Positions 17,483-25,446 of a DNA stretch of 64,000 nucleotides are shown one piece after another. The notes under the pieces were generated by a model. That model ran no database searches. It was not told the DNA's origin and saw only the letters and a program-made list of their open reading frames with translations. The DNA lies in contig JAIXWW010000013.1 of the NCBI GenBank assembly GCA_027491085.1, forward strand, positions 124,001 to 188,000. Reading direction: 5' to 3'. Position numbers and translations under genes: made by a program. The stretch's first letter is position 1. Each line of letters starts with the position of its first letter. This stretch comes from Bacteroidota bacterium (GTDB taxonomy: Bacteria > Bacteroidota > Bacteroidia > UKL13-3).

Positions 17483-19234
17483 ATGAAAAAAGCAATATTA
17501 CTAGCAACACTTCTTTTAAGCATTCAGCATCTTGCTTATTCTCAAATCCCTACTTGGGAATGGTCAAAAACTTTGGGTGGACAAAAGGATGATAATGCCA
17601 AAAGCATAGCATGTGACTCAAAAGGAGATGTAGTAATGGTAGGGGATTTTCTGAGTGATTCAATTATTACTGGAACAATAAAATTAAGCAATGTGCATCC
17701 AACTGGTGGAGTAATAAACCAATATAAACTTTCTGATATTTTTGTGAGCAAATATGATTCTGTAGGAAATGTAATTTGGGCAAAAAATTTCGGAAGCGAC
17801 AGCAGTGACTATGCTTATTCTTTAGCTATTGACAATGCAGACAATATTATTGTTGTTGGTAAATTTTATGGAAATACTTTTAGAATTGGAGATATTTCTA
17901 TTTCTAAAACTATTGGACAATATACCCCCGATGCTTTTATTTTCAAATTAGACCCAAATGGCAATGTAATTTGGGCCAAAAGTATTGGTGGAATTTCTTT
18001 AGAAGAAGGCAAAGCAGTTACAACCGATGAGCAAAATAATATTTATATGGCAGGCCAATTTTGGGGTGCAAATACCAACCTTGGTGCCAATGTGTTTTCA
18101 TCGAAAGGTGCCGATGATATTTTCATTACAAAATACTCGGGTGAAGGAACTGCTATTTGGACAAAAACATTTGGATCGTCTACCAATGAAAGCGTTGTAG
18201 ATATTTGTTCTGACAAAAATGGAAATATTTATTTTACTGGAGAGTATAGATCTTCCAACCTAACAATTGGAACTTTATTACCTCCTAATATTGATAGTTC
18301 ACCTACAACAGAAGTTTATGTTTCTAAAATGGATTTGAATGGTAATATCGTTTGGACTAAAACAGCCAATTGTAGTGGTGGCGATTATGTTAAAAGTATA
18401 GCAGTTGATAAGCAAAAAAATGTATTAATAACCGGAAGATTTGCTGAGTATTATTTAAATATTGGCAATAATATTTTTCCAGGAGATCATATTACAAACC
18501 CTAATTGTACAAACGGAGCTGGATTGTTTTTAATAAAATTTGATAGCCTAGGAATATTCAAATGGTTTCAAACAATTTCAAATTCATTTAGCGAAGCAGG
18601 ATTAGCAGTTAAAACTGATAAAGACGATAATATTTTTGTAGTAGCTTTTGGCAAGGGTGACACTCTTTTAATTGATACCATTGCCGTTTATGGTATTCCT
18701 AATAGTGCCACACTATTATTAAAATATGACCCTAATGGACATATTATTTGGCAAAAAACATTTGGAACGGGTGATCATTTAGGTTATTTAGACATTGAAA
18801 CAGACATTGATATTTCTAAACAAGGTAATTTATATTTAGGTAGTAGTTTTATGAAACCCACCTATTCAATGGATAAAGTATTATGCACCAACACTAATAA
18901 TTTTTCATCATATGAACCATTTATAGCAAAATTAGGAAATGTTAATCAAAGTGCAGGAAAACATGAATTGGATGCAGAATATATATTTAGTGTTTATCCA
19001 AACCCTTTCACTAATTCCCTTTCAATTGAATATCCTTCGTTAAAAAAAGAATACTCAACAATAGCTATTTTTGATATTAATGGTAAAAAAGTTTATGAAA
19101 ATTCTAAAGTTGAGACATTAAAAGGAAAAAACACCATTTCATTAAACAGTATGGATCTTAATAATGGCTTATATTTTATAAGCATATTGGTGGATGGTAA
19201 ATCTCGTTCTTATAAAGTATCTTGTTTGAGATAA
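17483..19234 (+). CDS. SBBP-type beta-propeller secreted protein with T9SS sorting domain
   Basis: A 583-residue exported protein. After the signal peptide (1-21, cleaved after AYSQ), SBBP-like blades recur roughly every 55-65 residues to about 480. Each has the pattern NG-N-[IV]-[IV]-W-x-K-x-[FI]-G followed by D-x-x-x-N-[IV]-x-x-x-G-x-[FY], as in NVIWAKNFGSDSSDYAYSLA and GNIVWTKTANCSGG. A T9SS type A domain occupies about 500-583 (FSVYPNPFTNSL to SRSYKVSCLR). Cargo of this kind is surface-attached or released; function is unknown. It is monocistronic and followed by a strong hairpin shared with the convergent endonuclease gene. Confidence 0.88.
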   Translation: MKKAILLATLLLSIQHLAYSQIPTWEWSKTLGGQKDDNAKSIACDSKGDVVMVGDFLSDSIITGTIKLSNVHPTGGVINQYKLSDIFVSKYDSVGNVIWAKNFGSDSSDYAYSLAIDNADNIIVVGKFYGNTFRIGDISISKTIGQYTPDAFIFKLDPNGNVIWAKSIGGISLEEGKAVTTDEQNNIYMAGQFWGANTNLGANVFSSKGADDIFITKYSGEGTAIWTKTFGSSTNESVVDICSDKNGNIYFTGEYRSSNLTIGTLLPPNIDSSPTTEVYVSKMDLNGNIVWTKTANCSGGDYVKSIAVDKQKNVLITGRFAEYYLNIGNNIFPGDHITNPNCTNGAGLFLIKFDSLGIFKWFQTISNSFSEAGLAVKTDKDDNIFVVAFGKGDTLLIDTIAVYGIPNSATLLLKYDPNGHIIWQKTFGTGDHLGYLDIETDIDISKQGNLYLGSSFMKPTYSMDKVLCTNTNNFSSYEPFIAKLGNVNQSAGKHELDAEYIFSVYPNPFTNSLSIEYPSLKKEYSTIAIFDINGKKVYENSKVETLKGKNTISLNSMDLNNGLYFISILVDGKSRSYKVSCLR

Positions 19235-19293
19235 TTTATACAATCATACTTACTTAATAAAAAGTTACTTTTATTATAAAACGAATAATTACC

Positions 19294-19332
19294 CATAAAC
19301 TAAATAGGTAGTTGATACCTATTTAGTTTATG
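19294..19332. terminator. 17-bp perfect stem-loop between convergent genes
   Basis: CATAAACTAAATAGGTA at 19294-19310 is exactly complementary to 19316-19332, with loop GTTGA. It lies between convergent genes that stop at 19234 and 19441 and probably terminates one or both. The AGGTA/TACCT core is shared with 14344-14378. Confidence 0.6.
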
Positions 19333-19440
19333 AATTACAACCACAATTTTGTTAAACTATAAATAATAATTTCAAATTAATTTTTAGCGGCACTCAATTA
19401 CTTCATTTAGAAACGAAAAGAAACCCAATTTACAATGATA

Positions 19441-22077
19441 TTAAGGTTTTAATGCTATAATACCTAGCATATTATTAATATCAATTATTGGGTAATCACC
19501 AAAATCTGTAGAACTATCACCAGTTAAATCAGTTGTTAAATAACCAAGAACACCATTTTGATTATCTATATCCAACAAAGGGTAATCTGCAAAATCAATA
19601 GAACCATCTTGTGTAATATCACCACAATATAATAGAAAAACACCTCCATCATTTTTTACATTATCACCAAATGATTTATCTGCGGCATTTGAAAAATCAT
19701 AATTTGTATTGCTAGCAAGTAATATGGGATTAGCACTCCATGTTTCAATTGAATTTCTATGTTTAACACTTAAATAAAAACGATTATTATTAAAAGTATT
19801 AGGAATATTTATTGAACACATACCATTGGTATCTAATAATGCAAAGGAAGAATATACAGTCATAAACATTCCAAGCGTATCATGTAATTCTATAGTTAAG
19901 GTATCTGCAATATTTTGAGGACTAATTCCATCTGCGTTAAATGGTGCTGAAGTCATTTTCTCATTACCTAAGTATAGTCCTTCTAGAAAAACTTTAATAT
20001 TCAATGCTAAATAATTGGGTTGAATAGTTAAATTCAAAGTAGCAATAGAATCACAACCTAACGAATTGATTGTAGAATATGAATAAGTCCCAGAAGTGGT
20101 AATATTCTGTCCGTTCCAACTGTATGGTAAAGAACTAGAAGAAATTGATAAATTGTTGGTTGAATTAGTAGTTGAGCACAAACGCACATTTCCAACCACA
20201 CTCAAATCGTAAGCAGTTGATGCAGCTCTATCGTAAAAGTAAAAAGTACCGCCAGTACCGCCATAAGGCAATATTCTAACCGTTATTGTTCTAGAGGAAT
20301 GGATATTTTGCAAACCCGGAATTATTGATAAATCAATTGTTCCAGCCGAGGCACCTGAGGAGGTGCTGATTGGGAAATTTAAGGTAGCCAGATTATTGAA
20401 AACACCACCATTTACACTGTATTGTACCAAAGCATTCGTTGCGCCAGTGCTCGAACGTCTGTAATCTATTGGAGCGATAGATCCCAAATCTATTGCATAA
20501 CCAGTTGCAGGTTTTAAAGTAAAAGTGATAGCAGAATTACCTGTAATTGCAGTAGCAGATGTAGCAGTATTTACTGTACCTCCCCATGCCCTGGCTGCTG
20601 CTGCCGATGTGGTGGGTGCTAAAATCCCTGCACCTCTAACCAAACCTCCAACAGTACAATTGGCTAAATTAAAGTTTGGATTCAAAGGGCTAGCACCAAA
20701 ATTATTGGTTCCTGTTCCACCCAACAAAGTACTAAAATCCCACCCAGCAATTATTCCATTAGATACAGTTAAACTTCTTACCACATCAACTGCAGCTAAA
20801 TAATTAGCATTGCCCAATTCAGAGGCAGTAATATTTGTGGAACCTATACCAATAATGGTAACTGTATTACCCGAAATAGTTGCTACCGAAGAATTACTAC
20901 TCGTAAATGTAACTGGATTACCTGAATTACCTCCAGTTGCCGAAAGAGTAAATGGCGGACTACCAATCGTTTTATTGGGTAAAGCATTAAAGGTAATCAA
21001 TTGAGGGGCTTGTGTTACTGTTAATGTTTTAGATACATTCACAGCAGGATTATAAAAAGAATTTCCTCCTTGTGAAGCGGTTATGGTGGTGGTTCCTATT
21101 CCAATTACAGTAACTACATTTCCACTTATAGTTGCCACATTGGTATTGGAACTTACATAGCTTACCGATAAATTTGAACTTGCAGTAGCTGTTAAATTAA
21201 ATGTACTACCATAGGTTACATTTGCCAGTGGATTAAAAGTGATGGTTTGAGCACTGGTACCTGACCCTGAGCCTCCTCCCCAAATAATACCCACATATTC
21301 TGGATGGTCAATAAATGGATTTCTATTGTTTTGTAAGTTATAAATGGCATTGTTTCGTGCTATTTCTCTCGCACTTACCGTATCTTGATTATGCCAAGTG
21401 ATAAGCATATTTAAAAAGGCAGTGCTAAAAACCTGATTACTGCTTCCGTTAAACATGGCATAAGTTGTATAACCTGCAACTACGTTTTCATACCTGGTAG
21501 CAAAATAAAAATACATTCGAGCAATGTCACCCTTAAATTCATCAAGCGGTTCAAATACAGTTCCTGTATAACCAGCAACAGCACTTGTACCACGTTTACT
21601 GCCATTTAAAGATGTCCATGAAGCCACAGCCACATTTCCATGTGGATTATCTGAGCGCATTCCATTCACATAACCATCTACAGGAACTATAAAATGTGCA
21701 TCAGACACCATAGGCGAAGCGGAATTGAAAATAGACTGAGGAATAATGTGTTCTCTATTATAGCAGTTTCCTTGAGTGGTATAAGTACCACATTGATTTG
21801 TGCTATATATAAATGTTACTGGGTCGGGTCCTGTAGGGTTTTCCGAATAAAGATCAAAAACGGTATTGTCGTTTTCATATTGATTATCCCTATCGGTAGT
21901 GGCATAAGCCGACCATAAACCAGCATAACCAAGATTGGTGTGGTTTGTAATTTTATTATATAACTGCGTTTTAAGCACATATCCAGTGCCTGTTGCGGTG
22001 CTATAATACCCATTAGGTATTTGGGCAATGGAACTTGCAGCTACAAATAAAGCCACAAACAATAATTTATATTTCAT
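19441..22077 (-). CDS. secreted endonuclease I family nuclease with Ig-like and dockerin-like domains
   Basis: The ATG at 22075-22077 (MKYKLLFVALFVAASSIAQ) is chosen because it starts directly with a signal peptide; a start at 22104 adds nine unlikely residues. The 878-residue product has an endonuclease I domain (about 20-270) with the NREHIIPQS active-site motif (His about 109) and SDAHFIVP, then two Ig-like repeats (about 280-440) containing NVATISGN and VATISGNTV, a jelly-roll-like region (about 445-640), and a C-terminal pair of calcium-loop repeats (DITQDGSIDFADYPLLD and DLTGDSSTDFGDYPIID). It should degrade nucleic acid outside the cell. There is no YPNP-type sorting domain; the dockerin-like end may replace it. 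Confidence 0.9.
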   Translation of the reverse strand: MKYKLLFVALFVAASSIAQIPNGYYSTATGTGYVLKTQLYNKITNHTNLGYAGLWSAYATTDRDNQYENDNTVFDLYSENPTGPDPVTFIYSTNQCGTYTTQGNCYNREHIIPQSIFNSASPMVSDAHFIVPVDGYVNGMRSDNPHGNVAVASWTSLNGSKRGTSAVAGYTGTVFEPLDEFKGDIARMYFYFATRYENVVAGYTTYAMFNGSSNQVFSTAFLNMLITWHNQDTVSAREIARNNAIYNLQNNRNPFIDHPEYVGIIWGGGSGSGTSAQTITFNPLANVTYGSTFNLTATASSNLSVSYVSSNTNVATISGNVVTVIGIGTTTITASQGGNSFYNPAVNVSKTLTVTQAPQLITFNALPNKTIGSPPFTLSATGGNSGNPVTFTSSNSSVATISGNTVTIIGIGSTNITASELGNANYLAAVDVVRSLTVSNGIIAGWDFSTLLGGTGTNNFGASPLNPNFNLANCTVGGLVRGAGILAPTTSAAAARAWGGTVNTATSATAITGNSAITFTLKPATGYAIDLGSIAPIDYRRSSTGATNALVQYSVNGGVFNNLATLNFPISTSSGASAGTIDLSIIPGLQNIHSSRTITVRILPYGGTGGTFYFYDRAASTAYDLSVVGNVRLCSTTNSTNNLSISSSSLPYSWNGQNITTSGTYSYSTINSLGCDSIATLNLTIQPNYLALNIKVFLEGLYLGNEKMTSAPFNADGISPQNIADTLTIELHDTLGMFMTVYSSFALLDTNGMCSINIPNTFNNNRFYLSVKHRNSIETWSANPILLASNTNYDFSNAADKSFGDNVKNDGGVFLLYCGDITQDGSIDFADYPLLDIDNQNGVLGYLTTDLTGDSSTDFGDYPIIDINNMLGIIALKP

Positions 22078-22375
22078 GAGGTAGTCTAATCGCAAATAAG
22101 CCACGATATTAATTAAAATAAGTTACATCAGCATTATTAGGCAATTACCTATTAAAGCCATACTATTTGGTTAATAAATGAGTAGCCAAATCTCCTTTTT
22201 TAAATTATTACACTTAATAACTTGCTTAAGGTAAAATACTCATTCGTTTAAAAACAATTGTAATTACCATTAAAATAACCAATGTTTGTTTTTATAAAAT
22301 AACTATTTAAGGGTATTGCCTAAATGTATAATTAACCCATTATTTATTTGAAAAAATCTATAAAACTATATAACA

Positions 22376-23002
22376 ATGAAAACACTAAACAATGCAATAT
22401 GCATAAAACTCTTAAGCATAATAACAATAATTATGCTATTTCAAAGCTGTAGTAAAGACCCTAAAGGTGGATGCTACACACCCAAAGACAATTATTACTA
22501 CTTATCCGCAGCACAGCTAAACCAAACACCCTATTTTACTAATAAAGCTTTTGATACCATAAACTATGCAAGCGACAAAGGCGATACACTAACCTTTGTA
22601 AAAACCAAAACAGATACCACTTGGTACAAGGAACAAGGCAATATTGGAAGCCCTGATTGTGGTTATGATAACAACTTTTACCAAACCATACATAATACCT
22701 ATTCTACTATTAAGGGTATTGGAAGTTTTGATGTGAAACAGTTTGTAAAAAATGAATTAGGTTATGACGGCTGTCGTATTAGCTTTAAAAATAATGATTA
22801 TAATGTGGCTGCTTCTATAATAGGACTAAAAACAACAAAAGGATACAGGGAAAAGTTGGTTTTTAATAATAAAGAATATAACGATGTTCTAAAAATAGAC
22901 AGTACCTCTTTCAACAGTAACATTTATATTAACAAAATGATAGGATTGTTTAGACTAGAATATTTCGATGATAACATTAATTGGACAAATTATGAAAAGT
23001 AA
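22376..23002 (+). CDS. lipoprotein of unknown function
   Basis: A 208-residue protein with a lipoprotein signal: a hydrophobic run (LLSIITIIMLF) and lipobox QSC, Cys25. The mature part begins SKDPKGGCYTPKDN, has Cys pairs and many Tyr/Asn residues, and is predicted to be beta-rich. No domain is recognised. It stands alone, with a clear terminator 28 bp after its stop. The 298-bp gap before it holds no recognised element. Outer-membrane or periplasmic attachment is inferred from the lipobox only. Confidence 0.7.
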   Translation: MKTLNNAICIKLLSIITIIMLFQSCSKDPKGGCYTPKDNYYYLSAAQLNQTPYFTNKAFDTINYASDKGDTLTFVKTKTDTTWYKEQGNIGSPDCGYDNNFYQTIHNTYSTIKGIGSFDVKQFVKNELGYDGCRISFKNNDYNVAASIIGLKTTKGYREKLVFNNKEYNDVLKIDSTSFNSNIYINKMIGLFRLEYFDDNINWTNYEK

Positions 23003-23029
23003 AAGAAACAAATTAAAATATTTGCCTGT

Positions 23030-23055
23030 GGTTGGTGTTCTCACCAACCTTTTTT
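23030..23055 (+). terminator. intrinsic terminator after lipoprotein gene
   Basis: GGTTGGTG, loop TTCT, CACCAACC, then six T. A second weaker hairpin (TTGGTG/CACCAA) follows near 23077-23092. Confidence 0.8.
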
Positions 23056-23144
23056 ACAGCATTTAACTATGATTATTTGGTGAAAACACCAATCATAAGC
23101 AATTGAAGTAAACATGCTGTTACTTTTGAGATGCGTATAAAAGT

Positions 23145-23181
23145 AAAAAACCTCATCATCTTGTAGATAATGAGGTTTTTT
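23145..23181 (-). terminator. intrinsic terminator of the tRNA-Gly/tRNA-Leu transcript
   Basis: On the minus strand AAAAAACCTCAT and its complement form a stem ending in a six-T tract, 2 bp after the 3' end of tRNA-Leu. Confidence 0.75.
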
Positions 23182-23183
23182 AG

Positions 23184-23268
23184 TACCCGGGGCGGGACTT
23201 GAACCCGCACATCTTTAAAGGATACAGGATTTTAAGTCCTGCGTGTCTACCAATTCCACCACCCGGGC
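23184..23268 (-). tRNA. tRNA-Leu (TAA)
   Basis: An 85-nt class II tRNA. The acceptor stem is GCCCGGG/CCCGGGT, the anticodon stem CAGGA/TCCTG holds loop CTTAAAA with anticodon TAA, the long variable arm typical of Leu is present, and the T arm has GGTTCAAGTCC. The 3' CCA is not encoded. It is cotranscribed after tRNA-Gly, 42 bp away. Confidence 0.95.
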
Positions 23269-23310
23269 GTACTAATTAAAATTTCTAGTAAAAGAAACAG
23301 TGATTAATAT

Positions 23311-23386
23311 TGGAGCGAAAGACGAGGTTCGAACTCGCGACCTCAACCTTGGCAAGGTTGCGCTCTACCAACTGAGCTACTTTCGC
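23311..23386 (-). tRNA. tRNA-Gly (GCC)
   Basis: A 76-nt tRNA including an encoded CCA. The acceptor stem is GCGAAAG/CTTTCGC with discriminator T, the anticodon stem CAACC/GGTTG holds loop TTGCCAA with anticodon GCC, and the T arm has the standard GTTCGAA. It is the first gene of a two-tRNA minus-strand transcript. Confidence 0.95.
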
Positions 23387-23560
23387 ATTTGATATTTTGT
23401 ATCGTTTTGGTGGTGCAAAAGTATACAAAGGATTTATACTTACAAGTGCTTTCTAATTTTTTTTATTCCTTTTTCCTAAATAAATCAAAATCAGGTGGGT
23501 AATTTTTTATTTATTTAACGATTTGTTTATTTCAAGTAGCTGAAATTATTTTTTGTAGTG

Positions 23561-24328
23561 CTATTTTATTAAAAAACGGATTACTTTTTCATAAAACTCT
23601 TTTGGATTTTCAGCATGTAACCAATGCCCCGCCCCTGAAATAGTTTCAATTTGAGCATTGATAAAATGCTCTTGAATTTCTAGTTCATCACTTGGTTTTA
23701 TGTAGGTTGACAACTCCCCACGTAAAAACAAAGCTGGTTTCAAGAACACTCCATCATATTCTATTGGTTTTATAATTTCCTCATAATCTCTTTCTAAAAC
23801 ATTTAAATTAACTCTCCAATTATACCCGCCATTTGCAGTCGTTGTTAAATTTTTTAGTAAGAATTGTCTTGTTCCAAAATCAGGAACCAAATGCATCATG
23901 ATATCTTCAGCATCTTTACGTTTGGTAACTTTTGTAAAATCAACTGCGTGCAGGGCTTCAAGCACTGAATCGTGACCTCGTTTATACTGCCTTGGGGCAA
24001 TATCAGCTACAATTAGCTTTTCAACTTTATCGGTATAATCAAAAGCAAATTGCATAGCTACTTTTCCTCCCATGCTATGGCCTAAAATATTGGCTGAAGC
24101 AATGTTTTGTTGCTCCATAAATTCGGCCAAATCGCTCACCATTAGCCTAATATTATGGCTTTCGGTATGTGGCGATTTCCCATGGTTACGCATGTCAAGT
24201 GTGTAAACAGTAAAATCTTTCGAAAACTCTGTAGCCAAAGTATGCCAATTATCTAACGAACCTAAAAATCCATGAATAATAATTAAGGTTTCTTGGCCTT
24301 CGCCATATTTTTTGTAGTTTAATTCCAT
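23561..24328 (-). CDS. alpha/beta hydrolase, YbfF-like esterase
   Basis: A 255-residue cytoplasmic alpha/beta hydrolase. It has the oxyanion IIHGFLGS (17-24), nucleophile elbow GHSMGG with Ser85, and the C-terminal GAGHWLHAE catalytic His. The RNHGKSPH segment near 47-54 is typical of the YbfF/EPHX-like esterase group, which hydrolyses short acyl esters. It is downstream of ftsE in the same direction, but the gap is filled with heptamer repeats, so cotranscription is uncertain. The true substrate is not known. Confidence 0.88.
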   Translation of the reverse strand: MELNYKKYGEGQETLIIIHGFLGSLDNWHTLATEFSKDFTVYTLDMRNHGKSPHTESHNIRLMVSDLAEFMEQQNIASANILGHSMGGKVAMQFAFDYTDKVEKLIVADIAPRQYKRGHDSVLEALHAVDFTKVTKRKDAEDIMMHLVPDFGTRQFLLKNLTTTANGGYNWRVNLNVLERDYEEIIKPIEYDGVFLKPALFLRGELSTYIKPSDELEIQEHFINAQIETISGAGHWLHAENPKEFYEKVIRFLIK

Positions 24329-24335
24329 ATTTTGC

Positions 24336-24363
24336 CACTAGCTTTTAGCACCTAGCCTCTAGC
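24336..24363 (+). repeat. heptamer tandem repeat, NNNTAGC x4
   Basis: Four uninterrupted 7-bp units, CACTAGC TTTTAGC then ACCTAGC and CTCTAGC. In reverse complement the units read GCTARRR-like and closely match the array at 43848-43875. Confidence 0.65.
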
Positions 24364-24405
24364 CATATATTTTTGATTAAAGTTATTTTTCGAAATAAAA
24401 AATGC

Positions 24406-24440
24406 TAGTAGCCAATAGCCAGCTGCTAAAGGCCTAAAAC
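24406..24440 (+). repeat. degenerate heptamer tandem repeat
   Basis: Five 7-bp units with phase kept but sequence drifting: TAGTAGC, CAATAGC, CAGCTGC, TAAAGGC, CTAAAAC. Together with 24336-24363 it fills most of the gap between the hydrolase and ftsE genes, and its last base touches the ftsE stop codon. Confidence 0.55.
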
Positions 24441-25141
24441 TAGTTTCCCATTAATTTTTCTTCTAGCATAGCCATTTCAGAAATGGTCCCTTTCTCGCAT
24501 CTTATTATACGTCCAGGATATTTGCTTATTAATCTATAATCGTGAGTAGCCATCAAAATTGCAGTTCCATTTTTAGCTATTTGATGTAACAATTCCATAA
24601 TTCCATTACTGGTTTCAGGATCTAAATTTCCTGTTGGTTCATCAGCTAAAATTACTGCAGGTTTATTTAACAATGCCCTGGCAATTACCAAGCGTTGTTG
24701 CTCACCACCACTTAATTCAAATGGCATTTTAAAACTTTTGGTATCAAGGCCTACCATTTCTAAAACTTCATTGATGCGGCTATCCATTTCTGCTTTATTT
24801 TTCCAATCAGTAGCTTGTAAAACAAAATATAAATTTTCATAAACACTTCTATCGGTAAGTAACTGAAAATCTTGAAATACAATACCAATTTTTCTGCGCA
24901 AAAATGGAATTTGATTAGTTTTTAACTGATGTAAATTAAAATCAGCTACTCTGCCATCGCCTTGTGTTAAGTTTAAATCAGCATACAAGGTTTTTAATAA
25001 GGTTGATTTTCCGCTGCCTGTTTGACCTATTAAATATATAAATTCAGATTCGTAAATTTCTAAGTTAACACTTGAAAGTACTAAAGTATTTTGCTGGAAA
25101 ATACTCGCATTATTTAATTGAATTACCGATGATTTATTCAT
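24440..25141 (-). CDS. ftsE: cell-division ABC ATPase FtsE
   Basis: A 233-residue ABC ATPase with Walker A GQTGSGKST (39-47), the Q-loop VFQDFQLL, signature LSGGEQQR (143-150), Walker B ILADEPTG and the switch MATHDYRLI. The DFQLLTDRSVYENL stretch and overall length are typical of FtsE, which works with the membrane protein FtsX to control peptidoglycan hydrolysis at the division septum. FtsX is not adjacent here. A LolD-type lipoprotein exporter ATPase is the main alternative, since the two families are similar in sequence. Confidence 0.85.
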   Translation of the reverse strand: MNKSSVIQLNNASIFQQNTLVLSSVNLEIYESEFIYLIGQTGSGKSTLLKTLYADLNLTQGDGRVADFNLHQLKTNQIPFLRRKIGIVFQDFQLLTDRSVYENLYFVLQATDWKNKAEMDSRINEVLEMVGLDTKSFKMPFELSGGEQQRLVIARALLNKPAVILADEPTGNLDPETSNGIMELLHQIAKNGTAILMATHDYRLISKYPGRIIRCEKGTISEMAMLEEKLMGN

Positions 25142-25176
25142 TATTCTGTATTGTTCTTTTTTGTAAATTTATGTAA

Positions 25177-25380
25177 CTAAAATGCAATTGGTGTTACTTG
25201 TCCAAATGGTATTTGGTTCATTAATTCTTTAATTTTTTCAATTTTATCACCAAGTCCACATTTCTCCAATGCCTTTTCAGGCCTATCAGTGCGGGTGTAA
25301 CAAATTAGAGTAAAGTTATCATCCCTTACTTGTAAATAATCTGGAATTTTTGCAACACCTTTAATTTTAACTATATACAT
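25177..25380 (-). CDS. small hypothetical protein upstream of ftsE
   Basis: A 67-residue, soluble protein starting MYIVKIKGVAKIPDYLQVRD and ending in a hydrophobic VTPIAF. It has two Cys, no signal peptide and no membrane segment. It is 35 bp upstream of ftsE on the same strand, so cotranscription is likely. The composition is that of a compact alpha/beta fold. I do not recognise a named family and propose no function. Confidence 0.6.
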   Translation of the reverse strand: MYIVKIKGVAKIPDYLQVRDDNFTLICYTRTDRPEKALEKCGLGDKIEKIKELMNQIPFGQVTPIAF

Positions 25381-25446
25381 AAATAATTTAATTGAGTAAT
25401 TTTAAACGAAAATAATTATAATTGCGGCACAAAACTAAAAAATAAT

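Noticed and set aside
20525..21004. Two plus-strand open frames inside the endonuclease gene
   Set aside because: Low-complexity Val/Ala/Pro translations that mirror the antisense of Ig-like repeats; no promoter or homologue-like motif.
24336..24440. Possible CRISPR array
   Set aside because: Units are 7 bp with no spacers, and no cas gene is present.
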